The notes: generated by a model not told the origin, from the letters alone. DNA of 64,000 nt from Planctomycetota bacterium (GCA_003671275.1 QWPB01000108.1:1-64000); one strand, 5' to 3'; counted from the stretch's first letter, positions 54,450-63,900 are shown. Made by a program: numbers and translations.

Positions 54450-57302
54450 CTATTTCGCGGCTGTTTCCGGTGCCGGGACGGGGTGCGGGAACTTGCTGAC
54501 TTCCTGGCTGTTCTTGCCGTTCCAGATGCGAATCAGACCATCTTCGCCCGCAGTGATGACATAGGTCTCATCCCCCGAAGCGTAGACTGTGTACAGGTAG
54601 TCCGCCGAGCCCCCGAAGTTGCGGTAGTTGCTGCCATTGCTGGCGGTGTGGAACCGCACGTTCTTGTCGCCGCTCGCACTGACGATGTTATCAGAGACAC
54701 CGATGTAGCTGATGGCGGTGACCTGCTTCGTCGAGTTCGTGATCGTGCGAATCTGTTCGCCGGTCTCGTAGTTCCAGACCTTAATCGCGTTGTCGGCCCC
54801 GGCACTGACGAGGTTGCTGCCATCCGACTTAAAGGCCACGCCCAGCACATGATTGGTGTGCCCTTCGAACGACCGCACGAACTTGCCGGACTCGACTTCG
54901 AAGACCTTCACGAACTTGTCCGCAGCTCCCGATACCAATAGTTTTCCATCCCGCGAGAATTCGACATCGTAGACCGTATCGCTATGGGCATCGGCGATAG
55001 TCTTCTCAATGGCCCGGTTGGCCACATTCCATAGCAAGAGTTCGCCCGACCGCGACGGGTCGCCACCACCACTGACCAACCGCGTCCCATCGGGGCTGAA
55101 GGCCAGGCACAACACGCGGTCCACATGCGGCGAGGCACTCAGATCGAGGGCGTTCTCAGGCTTCGAACCGAGCGTCGCGACGAGTTTCCACTGCGGCTTG
55201 ATGTCCCATACTTGAGCGGTCTGATCGGCCCCGGCGGAGAGCAGGGCCCCACTGCCGAGGAACTTGAGCGATGCCACCGGAGCGGTATGCCCCGTGATCG
55301 TTTGTAGCGGAGTCCCGGTCTGGGCATGCCATAGGCGGATGGCGTGGTCATCGCCGGTCGTCACCAGCACTTGGCCATCAGCGGAGAGAGCCACCGAACG
55401 CTGCGGCTTGGGAGCCATCTGGGCTTGGGCCTTGGCGGCGTTGACGGCCTCTTCGGCCTTGGTGGCTTCGGTCTTGCGAACTTCGAGGCTGGCTTTCAAC
55501 TCCTCCAACCGTTTCTTGGAGTTGTCGAGCGACTGCTGCGAGAGGACGATGGCCCGGTCGGCGGAGACCACGCCGTCCTTGGTCTGCTGCAGGGCATCGT
55601 TCTCTTTCTTAAGGGCGGCCGCCGCGTCTTCGCTGGCCTTCTTCAGACCCGCATCATCGGCCTTCGCAGCCAGGGCATCCGCCGCAGCTTTGGCTTTGGT
55701 CTCCGCTTCGGTGACTTTTTTCTGCTGTTCGACGACGGCCATTTCGGCCTTCGGCTTGGCTTCGTTGGCCTTCTTCAGCGAGTCCTCGCGACCGGTGATG
55801 TCCTTCTCGCCTTCTTTCACCGCGTTGTCGTTGAGGGTCACCTTGTTCTTGGCAACCGTCAGTTCGTCCGTGAGGAAAGCGGCCTGCCGATCGAGGAGCG
55901 GATCACCCTTCACTTCGCACTTCTGTTGATTGTTCCGCTGCCAGACGCGGGCGATGTTGTTCTCCGCGGAACCAGCTATGAACTGCCCATCCGCCGACAC
56001 CGCCACTCCGCTGACCGGTGCTCCGAGATTTTGATTGAACTGCTGACCGCCGTTGTCGAGGTTCCACAACCGCACAGTGCCGTCCGCACTGCCGGAGACG
56101 ATCTCGTTGGAGGCCGTGAGCAACGTCAAATGGTTCACCGGCCCGCCGTGCCCCGCCAGTTCCTTGACCGGCATCGGCGCCGGAGCGGCGGGATCGACCG
56201 CTGCGATCGGCGTGGCCCATAGACGGATCACATTGTCGGCGTGGCCCGCAATCAGTTGGGTGCTGTCCTTATTGAAGCTCAAAGCCGTGACCGGCTTGGG
56301 CATCGGCAGCTTGGCGATCAGCGATCCATCGGCCACGTTCCAGGTCCGCAGCGCGCTGTCGTCGGAGCCAGTCGCGACCATCTTGCCGTCCGGGCTAAAG
56401 GCTGCGGCCTTAACTGGGCCTTCGTGGCCAGTGAGAGTCGCCCCTGCCTGACCGCTTTGCAGGTTGAACAGCCGCACGGTGTTGTTGTTCAGGACCAAAG
56501 CCGTGAGCGTATCGTCGGCGGAAATCGCAGTGGAGACGATCGGGGCCCCCGGTTCGAGTTTGGCCGTGGCAGCGGTTGCCGAGCGTTCCCAGAGCTTGAT
56601 TTCGCGGAAGCTGCCGGTGGCCAGCAGATTGCCATTCGGGCTGAAGGCCATCGAGTGAACGAAGTCGCGGTGCGAGGTGCCCGGCCCGTACAGCGGCTTC
56701 TCATCCTGAACAAGCGCCAGCAGCGACGGGTCGGTCAGGCGGGCGACCTCCTTCTGCTGCGGCAAGTCGTAGATGAAGATGCGGTTGGCTCGACCGGCGG
56801 CGATGAACCGCTGATCCGGCGACACCGCCAAGCTGTAGACCGACGTGATCGTCTCTGGGATCGCCCGCCAGGCAATGTCGCTGCCCGGGGGAGCGGCGGT
56901 GCCGGGAGTGGCCCCTTCCTCGATCCATTTGCGGAGGATGCCGACCTCGCGGGGGGTGAGCGGTTTGGCTTCCGCCTTATTCGGCGTCGGCGGCATCACC
57001 GGGTCTTCGGTCCGGGCGGCCAGCTTGTAGATTAAGCTCTCATCGGGTTTTCCGGCGACGACCGCTGTTCCGCTGGCTCCCCCCTTGAGGATCGCCGCCA
57101 CGTTTTCGAGAACGAGGTCGCTCTCCTTGTTCGTGACGTTGTGACACGCCAGGCACTTCGCTTCGAGGATTGGGAAGACATCGACGAAGAACTCGACAGG
57201 ACGTCCCAAGGCCGGATCGGCGGGTGCGATGGCCGTATCAGCGGCAAACACCGAGGTGGCCGCCGAGGAAGCAAGGATTGCAAGGAGAGAGGTGAATCGC
57301 AT
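54450..57302 (-). CDS. Secreted cytochrome c-WD40 protein interrupted by a coiled coil
   Basis: 950 residues from the ATG at 57302. Order: signal peptide (FTSLLAILASSAATSVFAAD); planctomycete cytochrome-c domain with CLACH at about residues 50-54 and the family-type VMPPTPNKAEAKPLTPREV; a first WD40 block about 150-455 (SVYSLAVSPDQRF, GHEGPVKAAAFSPDGKMVATGSDD); a coiled coil about 470-628, Ala/Lys/Glu-rich (AAALKKENDALQQTKD); then a second WD40 block about 635-925 (GHTAPVASLKFLGSGALLSAGADQ). The insertion between two WD40 blocks is unusual. Haem attachment and propeller function are inferred from family knowledge. It follows the pre-peptidase-type gene on the same strand. Confidence 0.9.
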   Translation of the reverse strand: MRFTSLLAILASSAATSVFAADTAIAPADPALGRPVEFFVDVFPILEAKCLACHNVTNKESDLVLENVAAILKGGASGTAVVAGKPDESLIYKLAARTEDPVMPPTPNKAEAKPLTPREVGILRKWIEEGATPGTAAPPGSDIAWRAIPETITSVYSLAVSPDQRFIAAGRANRIFIYDLPQQKEVARLTDPSLLALVQDEKPLYGPGTSHRDFVHSMAFSPNGNLLATGSFREIKLWERSATAATAKLEPGAPIVSTAISADDTLTALVLNNNTVRLFNLQSGQAGATLTGHEGPVKAAAFSPDGKMVATGSDDSALRTWNVADGSLIAKLPMPKPVTALSFNKDSTQLIAGHADNVIRLWATPIAAVDPAAPAPMPVKELAGHGGPVNHLTLLTASNEIVSGSADGTVRLWNLDNGGQQFNQNLGAPVSGVAVSADGQFIAGSAENNIARVWQRNNQQKCEVKGDPLLDRQAAFLTDELTVAKNKVTLNDNAVKEGEKDITGREDSLKKANEAKPKAEMAVVEQQKKVTEAETKAKAAADALAAKADDAGLKKASEDAAAALKKENDALQQTKDGVVSADRAIVLSQQSLDNSKKRLEELKASLEVRKTEATKAEEAVNAAKAQAQMAPKPQRSVALSADGQVLVTTGDDHAIRLWHAQTGTPLQTITGHTAPVASLKFLGSGALLSAGADQTAQVWDIKPQWKLVATLGSKPENALDLSASPHVDRVLCLAFSPDGTRLVSGGGDPSRSGELLLWNVANRAIEKTIADAHSDTVYDVEFSRDGKLLVSGAADKFVKVFEVESGKFVRSFEGHTNHVLGVAFKSDGSNLVSAGADNAIKVWNYETGEQIRTITNSTKQVTAISYIGVSDNIVSASGDKNVRFHTASNGSNYRNFGGSADYLYTVYASGDETYVITAGEDGLIRIWNGKNSQEVSKFPHPVPAPETAAK

Positions 57303-57340
57303 GGCAGGAACCATTGAGGTGGGTGTGTGGCGAGCCTCTG

Positions 57341-57435
57341 GCATCCCTCCGGGATGCTCAAGATTGTGTGTGGTCTGAAACCGGTGGTGTCGCTTCGCTC
57401 AACCACCGGCTAATTTCTGTGATCCCTCCGGGATC
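57341..57435. repeat. Cluster of three hairpins between two large secreted-protein genes
   Basis: GCATCCC-tcc-GGGATGC at 57341-57357; CCGGTGGT (57381-57388) pairing with ACCACCGG (57402-57409); and GATCCC-tcc-GGGATC at 57421-57435. All three are perfect. The block lies in the space between the pre-peptidase-type gene (stop 57477) and the WD40 gene start. It looks like a dispersed planctomycete repeat, as judged from memory. Confidence 0.7.
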
Positions 57436-57476
57436 GTCTCTGGCTGATTGCTGAACGCTGATCGCTGACAGCTTCG

Positions 57477-60400
57477 TTACGGCGTCACGTTCACCGCGAG
57501 CGGAACTTCGACCAGGGCTTCGCCGCTGAAGTCGGCTTTGGCCCGGATCACCAGATTGACTTGCGCTCCGTCCTTGGCGTCCCCGGCGGCAGTGATCGTC
57601 AGCAGCCCCTCGTTCTGGTCGGCGGGGACGATGACATCGGCAGCGGCCACGCCGACGAGGCCGGGTTGGGCGGGCAACGAGAGGGTGACCACCCCCGCGA
57701 AGCCGTTCTGGCGGGTGATACCGACCTTCACTTCGAGCTTGTCCCCCTTCTTCAGGTTCCCGCTGTTGGGGACGTTGGGGGCCAGCTTCAGTGGGGCCGG
57801 TTTGACCACGAGGATCACGGGCACGGCGGGCGGAGTGAAGTTGATGTTGTTGGGTTTCGAGGCATTCGCCTGATCGGTCGAGGCTTTTTCGGCGGCCTTG
57901 CGTTTGTCTTCGAGAGCCTTGGCGGCGTCCTGCTTTTCCTTCTCGCCTTTCTCGGCGCCGGCTTTGGCCTCTTGAGCGGCCTTGTCATCGGCGGTCGACT
58001 TCGTGACGAGTTCGTCCGCCTTTTTGAGGTTCTCGGTGGCGGTCGTCAGAGCCGTGGCCGCATCGGTGGCAGCCTTGGTGGCATCGGTTTTCGCCTTCTC
58101 CTTGGCCTCGGCGTCAGCCTTGGCCTTGTTGAGGGCCTCTTCCGCGGCGGTGAGGGCTTTCTTCTTCTCTTCGTTGGCGGCATCTCCCTCCGAGGCAGTC
58201 TTCGCGGCATCGAACGCCGCTTGAGCAGCCTTCACCGCTTCGGCAGCGGCGGTGGCCTGCTTCTCCGCTTCGGTTTGAGCGGTGGCGGATTTGTCGCTGG
58301 CGGCCTTATTGTCGTCCATCGCCTTCTTCATGGTCTGCTGATCGGCCTGCGACTTCTTCAGTGTTTCGGTTGCCTGGGTCGCTTTGGTCACCGCTTCGTT
58401 TTTGGCCTGAGTCGCGGGTGGTACGGCGTCGGCAGCGGTTTTGGCTTCGGCGGCGACCTTATCGAATTCGGCCTTGAGGCGGTCGGCCTTAGCCGGGTTA
58501 CGGCGATAAGGAACCGGCGCGGTTGACGTTAACCACATCGAGTGGGTGCCCGGCAGGGCATTGTCCTTCACATACAGCCGCCAAGTCGTCTCGGTCTGGT
58601 CCTTTTCAATGGCGATGTTCGGAGCGTCGATGTTGGCATTCGGTTTGGCTCCGGCGGCGTTAAGGGTCACCTTGTCGTTGAAGCCGTCCCGCTTCTCCAG
58701 CTTGACCGGAACGAGAACTTGCCGGCCCTGATGGACCTCCAGCTTGATCGGCTCGGCGACAATCTGAAACGGAGCGGTCTCCGCCAGGATCGAGATCGCG
58801 AACTCTTTGCGGATACGACCGACGGACGGGACGTTGTTGGCCCCGGTCCAGGCAATCTCGCCCGCCCGCACCGAGTGGGCGACTTCGCGAATACTGGCTG
58901 TGCTGGCCTGTGTGGCGGCAGCGGCGGCGGCCTTGAGGTCGGTGATCTTCTGCTGCACAGCGGCGAGGTCATCCTGGGCCTTTTTCTCGGCGGATTGCGC
59001 GGCTTCGAGAGCTGCCTTGGCCTTGTCACGGGCTTGGATCAGGCTCTGGTCGTCCGGCTTGGCCTTGAGGGCTTCTTCCGACTTGTTGAGGGCCTCTTGA
59101 GCGGGTGGGGTCTTCTTGGCCGCGTCGTCGACTGCCTTTTGCAGGTTCGCGATCGGTTTCTCGGCTTCCGGGATAGCTGCATTGGCAGCCACCACAGCCC
59201 GGGCGAGTCGAGGGTCTTCAATCTTGGCTTTGCCTTCGATGCGGAACTTGTTCCAGCCCTCAGCGGCGTCGGCCTTCGACCGGAAGGTCAACATTCCTAG
59301 CGGCATGCCATCGGGGATCGTGGTTCCGCTGCATTCGACTCCCGCTGGGAGATCAAGGGCCAGCACATCGATCGGCCCCGTGAACCCATCACGGCGGAAG
59401 GCGATGACGTGCATCGCGAAGGTGTCGCCCTTCCGCATGGCCATCGACCAGGCTGCTCCGGCGGTCGGCGAAGCAGGGAGGGCCACGAGTCGGAAGTCCG
59501 GTTGATCGGCTCGGATACTGAGCCGGTAGACGTTCGCCGCCGATCCTCGCGATTCGCCGAACCGATCGCGAATTGTAATGCGGTATTTGCCGTCGGCGGG
59601 GACTTCCAACCGCTGGACCGGGTCATCGCTGCGAACATCGTATTGATTGGCCAGCGGATTGGTCGGTTCATCGTCGGGAGCGGCGACCCGCTGAATCGTC
59701 TCTTTGCCTTGTGCATCCACGTTGATGCGGTCGATCGTTACGTAGGGATCGACCGTCTGGCCGAGTCGCTGGCCATACGCTTCGATGTAGAGAACCTCCT
59801 TGGCGTGGGCATCGATAAAGTAAGTATCCACATCGCGCGGATCGGAGAATTGTCCCACCACTTCGCTTGGCACAGGGATGTTTTTGCCTGGAACCGGGGC
59901 ATTGTTCGGCTCGGTCTCCATTATGACGGGAGCCTGAGCGATCCCGATCGAGACTGCATTACTCGGCCCGGCGGGGCTCGGCAAGCGATAGCTGAAGGCA
60001 TCTGTCGCCGCCATCAAAGATGTCGTTCGATCTTCGAGCTGCAACGTACTGGCATCTCCGGGGACCGCGATATCGATGTCAAGCTTGTCCAACTGCGTCT
60101 TGTAGCCAGGGACAGCCACGCGTTGACCTCCGGGCAGGTTATAACCGAATAAAGAGAACTTCGCGGTCTGCCCCGCCGTGCCGGAAGGGGGATAGACGAA
60201 CTCCACATACGGAGCGGTGTGGACATCCAGACGGTAGAAGTGCTCGTTGCCTCCTCGGAAGGCCCCATCGTGCAGCTTGAGCAAATAGTCCCCGTTGGCT
60301 GGAACATCGAATACCAGTACGGGGTCCGAAGCTCCATTGCCCCGCAGCGCAGACAACCGCCGTCGAGATGAGACATCGTGAATTTCGATGATGGGGTGTA

Positions 60401-60920
60401 GCTTCGAATCGATCCGATCGGAGGAAATCTCAATGACCAGTCGCTGACCGGCTGTGGCTGCGAACTTGAAGAGGTCGACATCGGCCCCGCCGTCCATCTT
60501 GCCCTGGATCGCGGTACCGACGGTCAGTGGCATCGCCTTGTCGAGCGTGTTGTTGGGTTCGACCTCGTTGGTCTGGGGCCGCGAGCCGACATAAAAGCGG
60601 CGGGCGTTGCTGACACCCCAGAGTCCTTTGCAACGGACCTCCTGCGGGCCGACTGGGGCATCCGCCGCAGCTGTCACCAGAAAGACTCGGTCGACCGGCT
60701 GTTGTTGATCGTTGAGTTTCGGAGTGGCCGTCAGGCCGAGGTGATTGAAGAGCAGGGCGTTGATCTCTTCAAGATCGTCCCCGCCGGTGATGGAGACTTC
60801 GACCGTCTGCCCCGCCTGCACCCCCGCAGGATGGAGCGAGTAGAGACGCGGCTGAGGAAGTTGAGCCTGGGCGATTGCGGGGAGCAGAATCGCCGCCAGA
60901 CAGAAGATGCGGTAGGACAT
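57477..60920 (-). CDS. Secreted pre-peptidase-type protein with two long coiled coils
   Basis: 1147 residues with signal peptide (YRIFCLAAILLPAIAQAQ). The N-terminal half has immunoglobulin-like and pre-peptidase C-terminal (PPC)-like modules (LPQPRLYSLHPAGVQAGQTV, NEVEPNNTLDKAMPL, ETEPNNAPVPGKN, LVIEISSDRIDSKLHP). Coiled coils span about 575-675 and about 808-1020, both rich in Ala, Lys, Glu and Asp (AAFDAAKTASEGDAANEEKK is typical). Between and after them are beta-rich modules (VTLNAAGAKPNANIDAPN, VGITRQNGFAGVVTLSLPA). It is predicted to be exported; the function is unknown. It sits between the DUF1549/1553 gene and the cytochrome-WD40 gene. Confidence 0.85.
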   Translation of the reverse strand: MSYRIFCLAAILLPAIAQAQLPQPRLYSLHPAGVQAGQTVEVSITGGDDLEEINALLFNHLGLTATPKLNDQQQPVDRVFLVTAAADAPVGPQEVRCKGLWGVSNARRFYVGSRPQTNEVEPNNTLDKAMPLTVGTAIQGKMDGGADVDLFKFAATAGQRLVIEISSDRIDSKLHPIIEIHDVSSRRRLSALRGNGASDPVLVFDVPANGDYLLKLHDGAFRGGNEHFYRLDVHTAPYVEFVYPPSGTAGQTAKFSLFGYNLPGGQRVAVPGYKTQLDKLDIDIAVPGDASTLQLEDRTTSLMAATDAFSYRLPSPAGPSNAVSIGIAQAPVIMETEPNNAPVPGKNIPVPSEVVGQFSDPRDVDTYFIDAHAKEVLYIEAYGQRLGQTVDPYVTIDRINVDAQGKETIQRVAAPDDEPTNPLANQYDVRSDDPVQRLEVPADGKYRITIRDRFGESRGSAANVYRLSIRADQPDFRLVALPASPTAGAAWSMAMRKGDTFAMHVIAFRRDGFTGPIDVLALDLPAGVECSGTTIPDGMPLGMLTFRSKADAAEGWNKFRIEGKAKIEDPRLARAVVAANAAIPEAEKPIANLQKAVDDAAKKTPPAQEALNKSEEALKAKPDDQSLIQARDKAKAALEAAQSAEKKAQDDLAAVQQKITDLKAAAAAATQASTASIREVAHSVRAGEIAWTGANNVPSVGRIRKEFAISILAETAPFQIVAEPIKLEVHQGRQVLVPVKLEKRDGFNDKVTLNAAGAKPNANIDAPNIAIEKDQTETTWRLYVKDNALPGTHSMWLTSTAPVPYRRNPAKADRLKAEFDKVAAEAKTAADAVPPATQAKNEAVTKATQATETLKKSQADQQTMKKAMDDNKAASDKSATAQTEAEKQATAAAEAVKAAQAAFDAAKTASEGDAANEEKKKALTAAEEALNKAKADAEAKEKAKTDATKAATDAATALTTATENLKKADELVTKSTADDKAAQEAKAGAEKGEKEKQDAAKALEDKRKAAEKASTDQANASKPNNINFTPPAVPVILVVKPAPLKLAPNVPNSGNLKKGDKLEVKVGITRQNGFAGVVTLSLPAQPGLVGVAAADVIVPADQNEGLLTITAAGDAKDGAQVNLVIRAKADFSGEALVEVPLAVNVTP

Positions 60921-61286
60921 GATGAGGTGGGGTGGGGGGAGGCGGGCGGGATCGTAGGACGGGCTTTCCAGCCCGTCCCATGCGGACGCAATTCTCGATT
61001 CTTCAACTCACCAGGATGCGGGAGGGACACATCGCTTCTTGAGCTGAAACAGGGAGTTCATGAACCATCGAAATCCCATCTCGCGTCCTTCCACACCGGA
61101 GGGATCCCGAGGAAGGGGTACGGAACCTCGAACTCGCACTTTGCAGGGTTCCTCCCGATGTACTGAATGACACAGAAGTGAGGAGGCGGGAGTCTCATCG
61201 ATCAGCCTCCCCTCCCGCGCGTGACATGTTTGTCAACTTTCGCACGAATTGACTCCGGACGGGAAGGGCTGGAAAGCCCGCCCTAC
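60921..61286. repeat. Intergenic space bounded by inverted copies of a hairpin repeat
   Basis: A 25-base unit containing GGGCTTTCCAGCCC at 60954-60978 recurs, inverted, at 61262-61286 with 23 of 25 matches. The right copy abuts the stop codon of the DUF1549/1553 gene. Each unit forms its own hairpin, the left copy with a 9-bp perfect stem (GGACGGGCT / AGCCCGTCC). No ORF of interest lies between them. Confidence 0.7.
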
Positions 61287-63761
61287 TCAGTGGTTGAACA
61301 GGAACTCCTTCGTGTTCACCAGCGCCCAGACGATGTCTTCAAAGGCGATCTGCGGTTTGTCCTTGTGCTTCTCGATGTGGGCCAGGGCGATGCTCAGTTC
61401 GTCCGATTCCGGATCGCGTGAGTAGACCCAGCGGTACAGTTCGCGGATTTTCTCCTCGTTCGGGCGGTCCTTGTCATTCGCCAGTTTCGCCGCGCGGCCC
61501 GAGCCGCTGCTGACTTTATTCTGGACCTCGGCACTGTTGAGCAGGTGCAGACTCTGGGCCAGATTCGCCTCCTGTGACCGTTCACATTCGCAGGCACTAT
61601 CCCCCTGGGGCTGGCCGAACACCTTCAGGAAGTACGGGGCCACGGTGGCGTCCGGCAACTGGACAGCCAGCGTGCCTTCCGGCATGCCGTTGAACCGTTC
61701 GGTTGTGTTGGTCACCTGGTGGAAGCCGTCGTAGAGGACTTCCGCCGTGAGCCGCTTCGGGTAGTACCGGGCGAAGTTCTTTTTGTCCCGCTGGTTGTGC
61801 TCGTTGGGCAGGGCGCTCAGCTGATACGTTGACGACTGGCAGATGGTTCGCACCAGTGACTTCAGATCGTACCCCGATGTGGCGAAGTGCTTCGCAAGTC
61901 CATTGAGCAGCTCCGGATTTGAGGGAGGATTGGTTTCCCGCATGTCGTCTTCCGGCTCGACGATCCCGCGATCGAAGAAGTGCTTCCAGTAGCGATTGAC
62001 CAGCGCTTTGGCGAAGAACGGATTCTCCTGGGCAGTCATCCATGTGACCAGGTGATGCCGCGGGTCGACCTCAGCGGGGATCTCCAGCGGGGCGGACCCC
62101 AGACCGGTCGGCTTCAGGTTCTGGCCATTGCGGGGGTTGTTCGCGGTCGCGACCCCTTCGTTGTGGAAGATGCGTTTCTCACGCGATTGGCTGTTCATCC
62201 CGGCCATCCGTTCCTTACGGCCCACCCGGCTGAAGAAGGCCGACAGTCCGTAATAGTCGTTCTGGCTCCACTTCTCGAACGGGTGATGGTGGCAGCGGGC
62301 ACACTGGATTCGCAGCCCCATGAACAGTTGGGCCACGTCCTCGACTTCTTCATTGACCTGGGTCACTTCACGATACCAGATCACTGGTGGGTTAAAGCTG
62401 GAATCACCGGACGCGGTCAGCAGTTCGCCGACCATCTTGTCGTACGGCTTGTTCTCGTACAGGTTGTCCCACAGCCACTGGCGGAAGGCGTACGTGCCGT
62501 CTTCGTCGCCTGCTTGCTTCCGCTTGTTGCGGAGGACCATGTTCCATTTGTTAGCAAAGTAATCCGCGTAACCGGGGCTATCGAGCAGTCGGTCAATCAG
62601 CTTGTCACGTTTGGCCGAGTCGGTGTCCTCGCGGAACTGACGAACTTCTTCTTCCGTTGGCATGCGACCCGCGATATCGATCGACACGCGGCGGAGGAAG
62701 GTACTGTCGTCACAGAGTTCGGACGGTGGCAGCCCGAGCAGCTTGAGCTTGTTGAAGACCGCTTCGTCGATGAAGTTCTTGACCGGCGGCAGCTGGGTGA
62801 CTTCGACGCCGAGAGGGACTGTCGCGCGAAACGTTGAAACCTGTCCCTGATAACGAGCCATGATGGCCACTTCGCCCGTCAGATCGAGCGTGTGGACCAG
62901 TCCCGACTTTGCGCTCTCTGCCAGTTCCGGATCGTTCGGCTCGTACAGGGCCATTCGGGTCACGTCTTCTACGGTCCCGTCGGAGTAGGTCGCGAAGCAG
63001 GCAATCTGCTGGTCCTGCTTCGGCTCCATCAGACGGGTTGTTGGAAGACAGCTGATCCCGGCCACGGTGGGCGCCTCTTTGTTGCCCCAGGGCATTCCCT
63101 GACCGACCCAGCGAGCCAGCAACCGGTACTCGTCGCTGTCAACGTCCATCCGTTTGCCGCCCCCGTGAGGCGACTGGCCGACGGGCTTCGTCAGCAACAA
63201 GGAACGTTCCGGCGACGAGACGTTGGTGCGACGACCGCGGGCCTCGTTCTTGAGAAACTCGAAGTCATCTTCCGGATAGAAGCCCAGCAGCGAGAGCTTA
63301 AAGCCGTTCTGGCCCGTGGCCTTGCCGTGGCAGCCCCCGCTGTTGCAGCCGAGCTTGGTAAAGATCGGTACAATCTGGTTCGGGAAGCTGATTTCCGGGG
63401 GGGTGGCAAAATCTTTGACATCCACCTCCACCTGGGTGGACTTACCTTCTGCGGTGGTTGCCGTGATCCGCACGGTGCCATCACCGATCGGCTTGATCAT
63501 TCCCGTGGCGTCGATTGCCACAATTCCTTCCGGGGCTGTGGAGTATTTCACGTCCCGTGTTTTGTCGGTTAGCCGTCCCGCCGCATGGGCCGCAGTGACC
63601 AGCAGTTGCAAGCGGGCATCGGGACCGCGCAGCGTAAACCGTCCCTCCAAAACCTCGAACCGCAGCGACTCTACCGGGCCGAGATCGACAGCTCGAACGC
63701 TGGCGGGGAACAGCCCAGCCATCAAGGCCCAAGCTACCAAGGTGTGTAGTCTTGCTCGCAT
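61287..63761 (-). CDS. DUF1549/DUF1553 protein with Ig-like and cytochrome motifs
   Basis: 824 residues. Signal peptide about 1-24 (LVAWALMAGLFPASVRA), with AAGGGAG before the ATG. A bacterial Ig-like (BIG2) module (KYSTAPEGIVAIDATGMIKPIGDG) is followed by CNSGGCH at 139-145, a CX4CH haem-like motif, then DUF1549 at about 330-535, containing CARCHHHPF (CxxCH at 487-491), and DUF1553 at about 565-815 (NPFFAKALVNRYWKHFFDRGIVEPEDDMRETNPPSNP). Such proteins are planctomycete hallmarks, usually next to a DUF1501 gene, which is absent here. Function unknown; a periplasmic haem protein is inferred. Confidence 0.93.
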   Translation of the reverse strand: MRARLHTLVAWALMAGLFPASVRAVDLGPVESLRFEVLEGRFTLRGPDARLQLLVTAAHAAGRLTDKTRDVKYSTAPEGIVAIDATGMIKPIGDGTVRITATTAEGKSTQVEVDVKDFATPPEISFPNQIVPIFTKLGCNSGGCHGKATGQNGFKLSLLGFYPEDDFEFLKNEARGRRTNVSSPERSLLLTKPVGQSPHGGGKRMDVDSDEYRLLARWVGQGMPWGNKEAPTVAGISCLPTTRLMEPKQDQQIACFATYSDGTVEDVTRMALYEPNDPELAESAKSGLVHTLDLTGEVAIMARYQGQVSTFRATVPLGVEVTQLPPVKNFIDEAVFNKLKLLGLPPSELCDDSTFLRRVSIDIAGRMPTEEEVRQFREDTDSAKRDKLIDRLLDSPGYADYFANKWNMVLRNKRKQAGDEDGTYAFRQWLWDNLYENKPYDKMVGELLTASGDSSFNPPVIWYREVTQVNEEVEDVAQLFMGLRIQCARCHHHPFEKWSQNDYYGLSAFFSRVGRKERMAGMNSQSREKRIFHNEGVATANNPRNGQNLKPTGLGSAPLEIPAEVDPRHHLVTWMTAQENPFFAKALVNRYWKHFFDRGIVEPEDDMRETNPPSNPELLNGLAKHFATSGYDLKSLVRTICQSSTYQLSALPNEHNQRDKKNFARYYPKRLTAEVLYDGFHQVTNTTERFNGMPEGTLAVQLPDATVAPYFLKVFGQPQGDSACECERSQEANLAQSLHLLNSAEVQNKVSSGSGRAAKLANDKDRPNEEKIRELYRWVYSRDPESDELSIALAHIEKHKDKPQIAFEDIVWALVNTKEFLFNH

Positions 63762-63872
63762 CGTCCACTCCCTTGGTGAGGTCGCTCAGCGTCTCACCGT
63801 CAGTCGATCCGGACCGAATTGTCGACAACCTTTCCGCACTCCGCAGGGATTGCCGCATCCTTACAAATATCG

Positions 63873-63900
63873 AACATATCAACACTGCTTTCTGTGTCAA
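63873..63900 (-). promoter_or_regulatory. Candidate sigma70-type promoter for the large secreted-protein genes
   Basis: On the minus strand TTGACA (complement of 63895-63900) is followed by 16 bases and then TATGTT (complement of 63873-63878), about 110 bases upstream of the DUF1549/1553 start. No other gene lies in the last 239 bases of the window, so this is the best candidate for the transcript of the run that continues toward 54450. Confidence 0.4.

Noticed and set aside
57032-57406. 124-codon minus-strand ORF beginning MVERSDTTG
   Set aside because: It overlaps the hairpin repeat and the start of the WD40 gene in another frame. The N-terminal phrase is typical of spurious ORFs in repeats.
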